A stretch of DNA of 64,000 nucleotides from SKGN01 sp050948865 (GTDB taxonomy: Bacteria > Bacillota_I > Bacilli_A > RF39 > UBA660): positions 324,389 through 388,388 of the forward strand of contig JBMNEQ010000001.1 of assembly GCA_050948865.1 (NCBI GenBank), written 5' to 3'. Below the pieces are notes generated by a model, which did no database searches, was not told the origin of the DNA, and worked only from the letters and a program-made list of their open reading frames with translations. Positions within the stretch are counted from its first letter, which is position 1. Each line of letters begins with the position of its first letter. The position numbers and the translations under genes were made by a program. Of the stretch, positions 42,655 through 51,125 are shown one piece after another.

Positions 42655-43180
42655 ATATACTGAAGATTGGATACCAATAAAATCTATTATGAATGGGATG
42701 ATTATTTTAGATAATGATCTAAAAGTAACGGGTGTAAAAATAAGGCCCAGGAATATTTTTATTTTAGATGAAGATTCTCAACGCAATGTTATAACCGGTT
42801 TAAAAAACTTTTATAATACTTTAGATTATGAGTTTTGGATAATGGTTGCAGATAGGCCTGTAGATATTCATATTTATCTTTCTCAATTACAATTACTTTA
42901 TAATAATGTTAGTAAGCCTCAAATTAGAAAGATGATAAATGAGGATATAAATAAAGCTAATATGTTTATGAATAATAATGTAGTTGATACAGAGTATTAT
43001 TTAATATTCAAAGAAAAGGATCAAGAAATTATTCAAAAAAGAATCAGATATATTATTAATGGATTAGCTAGTTGTGGATTAAATGCTGTTCAAACTACAA
43101 ATGATGATTTAAGAATTATAATTGATAACTTTTTAGGTGGGGGAATGACTACTGAATTTGGGACGGTGATGCCAATATGA
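42623..43180 (+). CDS. virB4: VirB4-like ATPase, N-terminal part (separate gene)
   Basis: A 185-residue protein equal to the N-terminal domain of VirB4/TraE/ConE-type ATPases: a short basic start, DWIPIKSIMNGMIILDNDL, and an alpha-beta domain contacting VirB3. It ends at TGA overlapping the ATG of the next gene by four bases. Normally this domain is continuous with the rest of VirB4, so the gene is split here. Confidence 0.75.
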   Translation: MSKKKKTAKSKYTEDWIPIKSIMNGMIILDNDLKVTGVKIRPRNIFILDEDSQRNVITGLKNFYNTLDYEFWIMVADRPVDIHIYLSQLQLLYNNVSKPQIRKMINEDINKANMFMNNNVVDTEYYLIFKEKDQEIIQKRIRYIINGLASCGLNAVQTTNDDLRIIIDNFLGGGMTTEFGTVMPI

Positions 43181-44961
43181 AATTAAAAAGTCAATTAGCT
43201 CCTAAGGGGCTTAGTTTCAATGCTAGTGATTTCGTTATTAGTGATAAACATTGTACCATTTTATCGGTGGTTTCTTATCCAAAAGTAATTTCTACCGGTT
43301 TTTTATCAGCTTTAACAACAATGTCAGGAATAAAGATTGTTATAAAACATATAACTGTTCCTTTTGCTAATTTGGCAAGAATGATAAATAAGCAAATTGC
43401 TGATTTAAAGTCTCGTTATCAAGATGAAAAAGATCGAACTATTCAAGAGAGATTAAGATTAGATGTGGAATCATTAGAACAATTTGTTTCTATGCTAGCT
43501 GCTAGTCAAGCTCGTATTTTTGATTTTCAAATGCATATTATGATTTCTGCTGATAATAAAGAAGCTTTAGAATTAAAAAAGGTAGCAGTAAGAAATTATT
43601 TAGAAGCAATGGAGTTAAAAGCTATTCCTCTTCGTTTTGAACAAGAAAAGGTGTTAAAATCTATAATACCTATTTTTCCTAAACAAGATATTGAGGATAG
43701 AATTGGAACGCCTATTCCTTCAATTACTGTTGCTGCTATGTATCCTTTTATTTTTGATAGTATAAAAGATGTTGGTTTATCAACTTTATTAGGGGTAGAT
43801 TTTTCTGGTGGGGTTATTTTATTTAATCAGTTTTTATTTCAAATAAAAAAGGAACATAACCGAAATAATGCCAATTTGCTTATTTTAGGAGCATCAGGAA
43901 GTGGTAAATCAACTACTGCTAAATTAATGTTAAGAAGCCATATTCGTAATGGTTATCAAATTGTTGCGATTGATCCTGAAGGAGAAATTGATGAAATGAC
44001 TAAATTATATGGTGGGAATTTTGTTGATTTAGGTAAGGGTGGAGAATTTGGAATGGTTAATCCTTTAGAAATAGTTCTTGATGCTGATGAAGAAGAATTA
44101 GAACAAGGTTTAGGATATACTGTTTTAACTAAGACCTTACAATTTTTAAAAGCTTTTATGAAGTATTATGATCCTAGTATTGAAGAAGATGTTTTAACTC
44201 TTTTTAGTGAAGTGGTTCAAGATACTTATAAACGGTTTGGAATAGATTTTGAAACTGATTTTTCTAAATTTAAATCAACTGATTATCCAACCTTTAAGGA
44301 TGTTTATGTTACAATTAAAGGTAGGCTTTCTCAATATCAAGAAAAGACGCATGAACGTGATATTATGGAAAGATTAGAATTAAAGATTAGGCCTTTAACC
44401 AAAGAATTAAAATATTATTTTGATGGTCATACTACTATTAGTGGTAATACTGATTTTATTGTTTTTAACATTAAAGAGTTAATGAATGCTGATGTTAATA
44501 TTAGAAATGCTTTGTTTTTTAATATATTAAAATATGCTTGGGGTTTATGTTTAGATAAATCAGTTAATACAATTTTATCGGTAGATGAAGCTCATGTTTT
44601 ATTAAGTAGTAATAATGCTTTAGGGGCTGAATTTTTAGCTCAAGTGCAAAGAAGAGCTCGTAAGTATAATACAGGAACAATAATTATTACTCAACAGCCT
44701 AGTGATTTTACTGATTCTAATGTTATAACTCAAGGAAAAGCTATTTTTGATAATGCATCTTACTATATTGTAATGGGTTTAAAAAAGCAAGCAGTGGAAG
44801 ATTTAAGTCGTTTAATTGATTTAAATGATAATGAAAAAGAAAGTATCAAAGGCTATAGTCAAGGAGAAGCTTTATTTGTTTGTGGTAGTAGACGAATGAG
44901 AATTAATGTTATTGCAACTGAAGCAGAACTTGAATCATTTGGTAGTGGTGGTGGATTTTAA
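43177..44961 (+). CDS. virB4: VirB4-like ATPase, C-terminal part with P-loop
   Basis: A 594-residue ATPase with Walker A GASGSGKST at 238-246, IDPEGEIDEM after strand 2, Walker B ILSVDEAH at 466-473, and the arginine/glutamine motif ITQQPSDF. With the upstream 185-residue product it makes up a standard VirB4 of about 780 residues. It energises substrate transfer and pilus assembly. The reading frames join as ATGA, so translation is probably coupled. Confidence 0.9.
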   Translation: MKLKSQLAPKGLSFNASDFVISDKHCTILSVVSYPKVISTGFLSALTTMSGIKIVIKHITVPFANLARMINKQIADLKSRYQDEKDRTIQERLRLDVESLEQFVSMLAASQARIFDFQMHIMISADNKEALELKKVAVRNYLEAMELKAIPLRFEQEKVLKSIIPIFPKQDIEDRIGTPIPSITVAAMYPFIFDSIKDVGLSTLLGVDFSGGVILFNQFLFQIKKEHNRNNANLLILGASGSGKSTTAKLMLRSHIRNGYQIVAIDPEGEIDEMTKLYGGNFVDLGKGGEFGMVNPLEIVLDADEEELEQGLGYTVLTKTLQFLKAFMKYYDPSIEEDVLTLFSEVVQDTYKRFGIDFETDFSKFKSTDYPTFKDVYVTIKGRLSQYQEKTHERDIMERLELKIRPLTKELKYYFDGHTTISGNTDFIVFNIKELMNADVNIRNALFFNILKYAWGLCLDKSVNTILSVDEAHVLLSSNNALGAEFLAQVQRRARKYNTGTIIITQQPSDFTDSNVITQGKAIFDNASYYIVMGLKKQAVEDLSRLIDLNDNEKESIKGYSQGEALFVCGSRRMRINVIATEAELESFGSGGGF

Positions 44962-44989
44962 TAATTGAAGTAAAGTATAGGTGAAAAAG

Positions 44990-46351
44990 ATGAAGTTTAA
45001 TCCTAAGGATTTTTTGTCAGCAAAAGGGTTGACTAAAAAAGTTAAACAAAAAATTATTTTACAAGTAGCAGTTTTTCTTTCGCCATTTATATTAAAAATA
45101 GCTATTATTTTTATGGCTGTTTTAATAATTATGGCTCCAATTATTACTTTTACTAATCACCTGGATAGTTTTAAAAGTAAAGTTTCTACTTTTTTTGCGC
45201 GTGGCTGGAATTTAATTACCTTTAATGGCTTTTATACCACAGAAGAACGCTTTTATAAGGATATTGAAGATCATTATATTTTATATTTAGAAAAGGGAGT
45301 GGAAGTTGATATTCCTTTAGTTTTATCAACTCTTCATTATCCTCATCAAGTTGATTATGATGCAGAGAAATATAATAAATTAATGGAAGATTCAGATATT
45401 TTAGTTGATCCAGATGATGAAGAATCAAAAGAGGTATATAAAACAAAAACAAAAATAATTAAAGATTTAATGAGAAATATGGTTTATATTGAGGAATCTA
45501 TTCATGATTGTGAATGTACAGAGACAGATGAAGATGGTTCTTGTGTAAGTTATAGAGTAATTTATCCACCAATTTCTAGGAAGGAATGGGAAGATAAAAT
45601 TTATAGGAAAAAGGATTTTCCAAAAAATAGCCCTTGTCCTAATTATATAAACTATTCTTATCGAATTGATTATGTGAAATATAATAAATATTTAAAAGAA
45701 GAATATATACCTAGTACTGAAGAATTTAATTTACCAAAGGATTTAGATGAAAAGGAAATGGATCGTTTAATAGATGCTATAATTATGGATATAAATCAAC
45801 GGGCTAGTTTTTTTAATGCTGGTTTCTTGGATAAGAAACTTATGGATTATGCTTGGAGAGAAGGAGTTGTTCATGGTCAACTTTCTGATTATGGATTATT
45901 AGAATATTTAGCTATTCCATTTGAATCTGATTATTCTATTACTTCTTGTTTTGGGCCAAGATTGTTATCTTGGGAAAATGAAGTTAGGACGCATAAAGGA
46001 ATAGATGTTGTAGCTCGGGATTCTAAAAATATTTTAGCGGCGGCGGATGGATATGTGAATATTGTTCAACATGGTAATGAATCGTATGGTAATTGGATAG
46101 AAATAGTTCATGGTTTGGATGGGGAAAATAGTTATGCTACAAGGTATGCTCATTTATCTAGTATAAAAGTAGTTCAAGGAGAAGTGGTAAAGATGGGAGA
46201 TGTTATTGGTGTTGAGGGTTCAACGGGTAATTCTTCAGGGAGTCATTTACATTTTGAAGTTAGAATAAATGGAAAAGCTATAAATCCAGGGGATTTATTT
46301 AGTAATCCTATATATATTGCTACGGATGATCCTAATTGTAAGCAATGGTAG
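44990..46351 (+). CDS. Membrane-anchored M23 peptidase (T4SS wall hydrolase)
   Basis: A 453-residue protein with one helix (about 26-50), a charged linker-like middle with a CECTETD pair of Cys, and a C-terminal LytM/M23 domain (about 315-440). Metal ligands are in TCFGPR...THKGID, YATRYAHLS and SHLHFEV, so the active site is complete. In Gram-positive T4SS such enzymes open peptidoglycan for the apparatus. The ATG at 44990 is used because AGGTGA lies upstream; GTG at 44981 is inside it. Confidence 0.88.
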   Translation: MKFNPKDFLSAKGLTKKVKQKIILQVAVFLSPFILKIAIIFMAVLIIMAPIITFTNHLDSFKSKVSTFFARGWNLITFNGFYTTEERFYKDIEDHYILYLEKGVEVDIPLVLSTLHYPHQVDYDAEKYNKLMEDSDILVDPDDEESKEVYKTKTKIIKDLMRNMVYIEESIHDCECTETDEDGSCVSYRVIYPPISRKEWEDKIYRKKDFPKNSPCPNYINYSYRIDYVKYNKYLKEEYIPSTEEFNLPKDLDEKEMDRLIDAIIMDINQRASFFNAGFLDKKLMDYAWREGVVHGQLSDYGLLEYLAIPFESDYSITSCFGPRLLSWENEVRTHKGIDVVARDSKNILAAADGYVNIVQHGNESYGNWIEIVHGLDGENSYATRYAHLSSIKVVQGEVVKMGDVIGVEGSTGNSSGSHLHFEVRINGKAINPGDLFSNPIYIATDDPNCKQW

Positions 46352-46386
46352 GGTTAATCAAAAAGGTTAAGGATGGAGTGTTAAAA

Positions 46387-47109
46387 ATGAAAAAACTAAT
46401 AATTCTATTTTTACTTGTTTTTTTAAGTGGATGTAATGCAAAATATAGTATGAAAATTAATCCTGATTTAACTATTACAGAAAAGGTTATTATTGAAGAA
46501 AGAAATGAAAACATTTATAGTTATGCACCAAGTGTTGAGGGGTTTATAGATAATATGATTACTGTTAATAATAAAAACTTTGATCTAGAAGAATATCAAA
46601 TTGAACCCTTTTATGAGAAACAATCCTCTGGTGTAATTGTAAATTATACTTATAATAATTTAGATGATTTTTTAGAAAAAACTTTATTACATAACTTCTT
46701 TGAAGAAATGACAACTGAGAAAAACAATGATATAATAACTATTAAATTATTTCCGCTTGATAAAGGGGCTTCTTATTTGGTAGAAGAAGATTATTCATTA
46801 TCAGATCCTTTATTTATAAATGCCGAAGTTTCGATGATCCTTTCTTCACCAGCTCTTAAAAGTAATGCAATGTCTATTAATGTGGAGAAGAAGACTTATG
46901 GGTGGCTTTATAATAAAAATAATATTCAAGAAAATTTGGAAATAACTTTTAAAGTAGATAAAAAGTCCCTTTTAAAACAAACGGGGTTTAAAAAAGATTT
47001 TGCTAATAAGGATTTTAATTTTAATTTAATTATTATAGGGATGGTTCTTTTTTTAACAATAATTATCATATTGATATTATTAAAAGGAAATAAAAATAAT
47101 CAGATTTAG
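46387..47109 (+). CDS. Lipoprotein with C-terminal membrane helix
   Basis: A 240-residue protein with a lipobox (LSGC at residues 12-15 of MKKLIILFLLVFLSGC), an extracytoplasmic domain and a hydrophobic helix near the C-terminus (about 214-234, LIIIGMVLFLTIIIILILLK). The domain resembles the LppM-like pattern with KINPDLTITEKVIIEE. Function unknown. Its place between the M23 peptidase and VirD4 suggests a component of the apparatus. Confidence 0.65.
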   Translation: MKKLIILFLLVFLSGCNAKYSMKINPDLTITEKVIIEERNENIYSYAPSVEGFIDNMITVNNKNFDLEEYQIEPFYEKQSSGVIVNYTYNNLDDFLEKTLLHNFFEEMTTEKNNDIITIKLFPLDKGASYLVEEDYSLSDPLFINAEVSMILSSPALKSNAMSINVEKKTYGWLYNKNNIQENLEITFKVDKKSLLKQTGFKKDFANKDFNFNLIIIGMVLFLTIIIILILLKGNKNNQI

Positions 47110-47118
47110 GAGGCAGAT

Positions 47119-49137
47119 ATGAAAATAAAACTTAGTTTGGAACCAGAAAAAATAGCAGTTTATCTTTTTTTGGCTTTATTACTCCTTTATATTGTAGCAA
47201 TTGGCGTTTTAAATATGGCTACTTTTTCTCAGGAAGCTGAATTTTATGGATTAAATCCTATTGAAGCTTTTTCTGAGGATTTTATTGGGGTAACCTTTTC
47301 TTTTTATGTTTTAGCTCTTGGAGGAATTCTTTATGTTCTTCTTTTTGGGGGAAAAGGTTTAGATATATTTTCTAAAAAAAAGGATAAGGGAGGTTACTCT
47401 AGATGGGCTAAAGAAGATGAAGTAAAAAAGGTTTTAAAAAAGATTAGACCTTTAGATCCTACTTTTGAACATGCTGGAATTCCTTTGATTACTAAACCAA
47501 ATGAAGTTTGGGTTGATGATGGGGAATCTCATTCTTTAATAATTGGTTCAACAGGTAGTGGTAAAACAACAATGGTGGTTAAACCTTTAATTAAGATTTT
47601 GGCTAAAAAGGGAGAATCAATGATTTTAACTGATCCTAAAGGGGAATTATATGAAGAAAGCGCTAATATGTTAATTGAAAGAGGTTATAATATTATAGTT
47701 TTAAATCTTCGTAATCCTTCTAAAGGTAATGCTTGGAATCCTTTAATGTTACCATATAGATTATATAAAGAGGGATCTGATAAAGCGAATGAATTATTAA
47801 ATGATTTAGCTTTAAATTTATTTCATGATGAAAAAGGAGATGATGATCCTTTTTGGGAAAACACGGCAGCAGATTATTTTACTGGTTGTGCTTTAGGTCT
47901 TTTTGAAGATGCTAAAGTAGAAGAAATAAACTTAAATTCTATTAGTTATATGACATCTGTTGGTGAAGAAAGATATGGCAGTTCTAGTTATATTAAACAA
48001 TATTTTATGGAAAAGGATCCTTCTAAACCTGTTTATGTTAATGTAGCGAGCACTATTAATGCTCCAGATACAACAAGAGATAGTATTTTATCTGTATTTC
48101 GTCAAAAAATTAAGATTTTTGCTCTTACAGAACATTTATCAGAAATGTTATCCTATAGTGATTTTGATATGAAAGAAATAGGTCTTCAAAAAACAGCCGT
48201 TTTTATTATAATTCAAGATGAAAAGAAAACGTATCATGCTTTGGCAACTGTCTTTGTTAAACAATGTTATGAAACTTTGATCGATGTTGCTCATGAAAAT
48301 GGTGGTAAGTTACCAATTAGGACTAATTTTATTTTAGATGAGTTTGCCAATATGCCTCCTTTAAAAGATGTTACAACAATGATTACTGCTGCTCGTAGTA
48401 GACAAATAAGGTTTAATCTTATAATCCAAAATTATGCTCAATTAAATCAAGTATATGGAAAAGAGAACGCTGAAACCATTAAGGGGAATTGTTCTAATGT
48501 AGTTTATTTAATAACGAAAGAATTATCTGTTTTAGAAGAATTAAGTAAGTTATGTGGAGAAAAAAAGGAAAAGAAAAAAGATGGTAAAGAAACAACTAAA
48601 CCATTAATTACTATTAGTGATTTACAACGCTTAAAGTTTAAAGATACGATCATTTTAAAGGACCGGGTTTATCCTTTTAAAACTAAATTATTACCGATGT
48701 TTGAATATAGTTATGGAGATAAAGAAGGAACAAAGCCAGCTTATCCTGAGAGAATAACAAAACCAATCTCTTTATTTGATGTTAGAAAACAAGTTAAAGA
48801 AAGAAAAAGAGAGAATGTTTTTAATGCTCCTTTTGAAAGTGGGATGTTACCATCAGGCTTAAATGAGGATTTAGAGGGAGCAAATGAATCTTTTAATGTT
48901 GATGATCTTATTAAAAAAATAGATGCTAAAATAGCCCAATTAGAAGCAGAAGAAATAGAGAAAGAAGAAGAACAACAATTAAGTTCTAATCAAGATGGAA
49001 TTAAGAAGGAAGTTGTTCCTAAACAAGAAGTAGTAGTGGATGTTAAACAAGATATAGAGAAGATTTTAAATGATCAAAAACAAGAAGAAATAACTGATGA
49101 TGCTTTCTTTGATGATTTTTTTAGTGATGATGATTAA
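47119..49137 (+). CDS. virD4: VirD4/TraG-type coupling protein
   Basis: A 672-residue ATPase that brings substrates to the T4SS. It has two N-terminal helices (about 13-33 and 55-77), Walker A GSTGSGKT at 143-150, TDPKGELYEE, FWENTAADYFTG and Walker B FILDEFANMP. The acidic C-terminal tail (about 590-672) with a coiled-coil stretch could bind substrate. AGGAGG before the ATG. It is the last gene of the cluster. No relaxase is adjacent, so its substrate may be protein or unlinked DNA. Confidence 0.92.
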   Translation: MKIKLSLEPEKIAVYLFLALLLLYIVAIGVLNMATFSQEAEFYGLNPIEAFSEDFIGVTFSFYVLALGGILYVLLFGGKGLDIFSKKKDKGGYSRWAKEDEVKKVLKKIRPLDPTFEHAGIPLITKPNEVWVDDGESHSLIIGSTGSGKTTMVVKPLIKILAKKGESMILTDPKGELYEESANMLIERGYNIIVLNLRNPSKGNAWNPLMLPYRLYKEGSDKANELLNDLALNLFHDEKGDDDPFWENTAADYFTGCALGLFEDAKVEEINLNSISYMTSVGEERYGSSSYIKQYFMEKDPSKPVYVNVASTINAPDTTRDSILSVFRQKIKIFALTEHLSEMLSYSDFDMKEIGLQKTAVFIIIQDEKKTYHALATVFVKQCYETLIDVAHENGGKLPIRTNFILDEFANMPPLKDVTTMITAARSRQIRFNLIIQNYAQLNQVYGKENAETIKGNCSNVVYLITKELSVLEELSKLCGEKKEKKKDGKETTKPLITISDLQRLKFKDTIILKDRVYPFKTKLLPMFEYSYGDKEGTKPAYPERITKPISLFDVRKQVKERKRENVFNAPFESGMLPSGLNEDLEGANESFNVDDLIKKIDAKIAQLEAEEIEKEEEQQLSSNQDGIKKEVVPKQEVVVDVKQDIEKILNDQKQEEITDDAFFDDFFSDDD

Positions 49138-49145
49138 ATAAAATA

Positions 49146-49174
49146 AAAAAGCCCTTAAATTTTTTAGGGCTTTT
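49146..49174. terminator. Bidirectional terminator ending the Tad/T4SS cluster
   Basis: AAAAGCCCT/AGGGCTTTT with flanking A and T runs; it serves virD4 and the convergent PASTA gene. Confidence 0.85.
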
Positions 49175-49175
49175 G

Positions 49176-50897
49176 TTATTCTATAATATAAATTGTATAA
49201 GTATTACCTTGAGTAATGTTACTTCCTTTATTGGTAGGAGAACTTTCATGGATAAGTCCTGCTTGTCTTGAATTATCTGCTTTTTTAATAAAGGTAAATT
49301 TTATATCAGGATAAAGTTCTTTAAATTTAGTTGTTAGATAATTAATAGTTCCATTAGCGTCCCCAATTTTTAACCAGGCTTCTTGATAATCAAAAGTATA
49401 GGATTGTGGTGTTCCTTTACTTAAAGATAAGGTAATACTAGAACCATTAATTACTTTTAAACCACTATTTTTTGATTGAGAGGTGACGTTATCTTTTTTT
49501 ATATTTGTTGAATAAGTTCCTTCTTTAAAATAACAACTAAGACCAATATTTTTGCAAGTAGTTTGAACTTCACTTTTTGTTTTATTATAAAAGTTTGGAA
49601 TAATAATTGCTTTTCCCCAAGAAACCGTAATTATTATTTTTTCATTATTTTTTAATGTTGTTCCTACTTTAGGATAAATTTCAATAATATTATTTTGAGC
49701 AATATTATTATTAAATTCATATTCTTCTTCTATTTTAACATTATATTTAGTTCCCCATTCATGAAATTCTTGAACTGTTTTAAAATTAGGAATAATTATT
49801 TTTCCTTTAGAAATAAGAATGGAAATTAAAGTTCCTTCTTCAATGATATCTCCTTCTTTATAATTAGTATGAATTATTTGACCTAATTTTATTTGTTCAT
49901 CATATTCTTCTTCAAAAATAATCTTCAATTTATTTTGTATAATCCAATTAATTATTGCTTCCATATCCATTTCGTATAAATTAGGAACTTTTATTTTAGA
50001 TCCTTTTGATACGGTTATAATTATATCATTATCTTCTTTAGGATTAATTGTGGTTCCCTTTTTAATATTTTGTTTTATAATATAATTTCTTTTTACTTCA
50101 TTATTAAATTCATATTTTAAAGAATACTCAAAGCCATGCTTTTTTAACCATAAAGTTGTTTCAAATAAGGATTTATTAGTAAAATCTATAACTTCCATTG
50201 GTTTTAAATCTTCTTCATTACCTAAAGAAAAAGTTAATCTTAATTCTTCATTTCGTCTCATTTCTCCATTTTTATCTTGTTCAATTAAAGAGTTTCTTTT
50301 TTCTTCAGAAAAGATAAAATTAATATTAACAGCATTTAGATAATTTTTTTCTATTACTTCAACTACTTTATCTAAATCCCAACTGAGCATATTTGGTATG
50401 ATAACAGTTTTTTCATAGTCTGGACCATTAGAGATAATGACTTCTAATTGGTTAATTTTATCTAATAGAACTCCTTCTTTGATACTTTGACTTATAATAT
50501 GAAATTCAGGAAAAGAATCACTATGTTCATAAATTTGAATTAATTCAATCTTATTTTTATTAGCCCAACTTATTACTTCTTGAATATTAGTATTAATAAA
50601 ATTATCTAATTTTTTTTCCTCTTTAGCTTTAATAATATTAAAATCTTTTATCATATTAAAAGAAATGATAGCAATAAAAAGACTGGTTAAGAAAAGGGTG
50701 AAAAAAGAGTTCTCCTTTTTAGAAATTTTAATAGCAAAAATAATAAATAAAAAACTTATAATGCATAAAGAAATCGAATTAATAAAATTAGTTATATTAT
50801 TTAAGTAGGTATTATATTTTAAAATTAAAGAAAGGAAATAAAAGATACTTAAAAAGGATAAAATAATAAATAAAAAACCATTAATATATTTTTTCAT
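49176..50897 (-). CDS. PASTA-domain membrane protein without a kinase
   Basis: A 573-residue protein with three N-terminal helices (about 4-26, 35-57 and 66-87), then successive PASTA-like repeats from about residue 105 to the end, each with a VPN/IPN motif (VIIPNMLSWD, IKVPNLYEMD, IIIPNFKTVQ, IIIPNFYNKT) and a G-T-x-I turn such as EGTLISILISKG. PASTA repeats bind peptidoglycan fragments. Ser/Thr kinase PrkC normally carries them; here there is no kinase domain and an unusual multi-helix anchor. Role likely as a wall sensor or scaffold. Confidence 0.82.
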   Translation of the reverse strand: MKKYINGFLFIILSFLSIFYFLSLILKYNTYLNNITNFINSISLCIISFLFIIFAIKISKKENSFFTLFLTSLFIAIISFNMIKDFNIIKAKEEKKLDNFINTNIQEVISWANKNKIELIQIYEHSDSFPEFHIISQSIKEGVLLDKINQLEVIISNGPDYEKTVIIPNMLSWDLDKVVEVIEKNYLNAVNINFIFSEEKRNSLIEQDKNGEMRRNEELRLTFSLGNEEDLKPMEVIDFTNKSLFETTLWLKKHGFEYSLKYEFNNEVKRNYIIKQNIKKGTTINPKEDNDIIITVSKGSKIKVPNLYEMDMEAIINWIIQNKLKIIFEEEYDEQIKLGQIIHTNYKEGDIIEEGTLISILISKGKIIIPNFKTVQEFHEWGTKYNVKIEEEYEFNNNIAQNNIIEIYPKVGTTLKNNEKIIITVSWGKAIIIPNFYNKTKSEVQTTCKNIGLSCYFKEGTYSTNIKKDNVTSQSKNSGLKVINGSSITLSLSKGTPQSYTFDYQEAWLKIGDANGTINYLTTKFKELYPDIKFTFIKKADNSRQAGLIHESSPTNKGSNITQGNTYTIYIIE

Positions 50898-51044
50898 GCT
50901 ATCACCTCATATCTTAATTATATAACAGGAAAAGAGAAAAATAAATGAAGTGGATATTTTTTGTCAAAAAAAGTGTAAATTTAAATAGCATTTTTTATAT
51001 TTTTAAACATATAATATATCATCATGCAGGATTGCATGGTGTTA

Positions 51045-51080
51045 AGACCTAGGAAGAAATTTCCTGGGTCTGTTTTTTTT
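51045..51080 (+). terminator. Strong hairpin terminator upstream of nifJ
   Basis: AGACCTAGGAA/TTCCTGGGTCT (11 bp, one wobble) with a four-base loop and eight T. A palindrome ATGCAGGATTGCAT lies just before it (51024-51037). It ends a short upstream transcript or attenuates a nifJ leader; the plus-strand promoter is not clear. Confidence 0.7.
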
Positions 51081-51125
51081 ATTATTTTTGTTGTATAATA
51101 ACAAATAAGAATAAGGGGTGATTTA

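Noticed and set aside
31046..49137. Integrative conjugative element
   Set aside because: VirB4/VirD4 suggest conjugation, but no relaxase, oriT-like repeat, replication gene or recombinase adjoins it; the serine recombinase is over 10 kb away beyond housekeeping genes.
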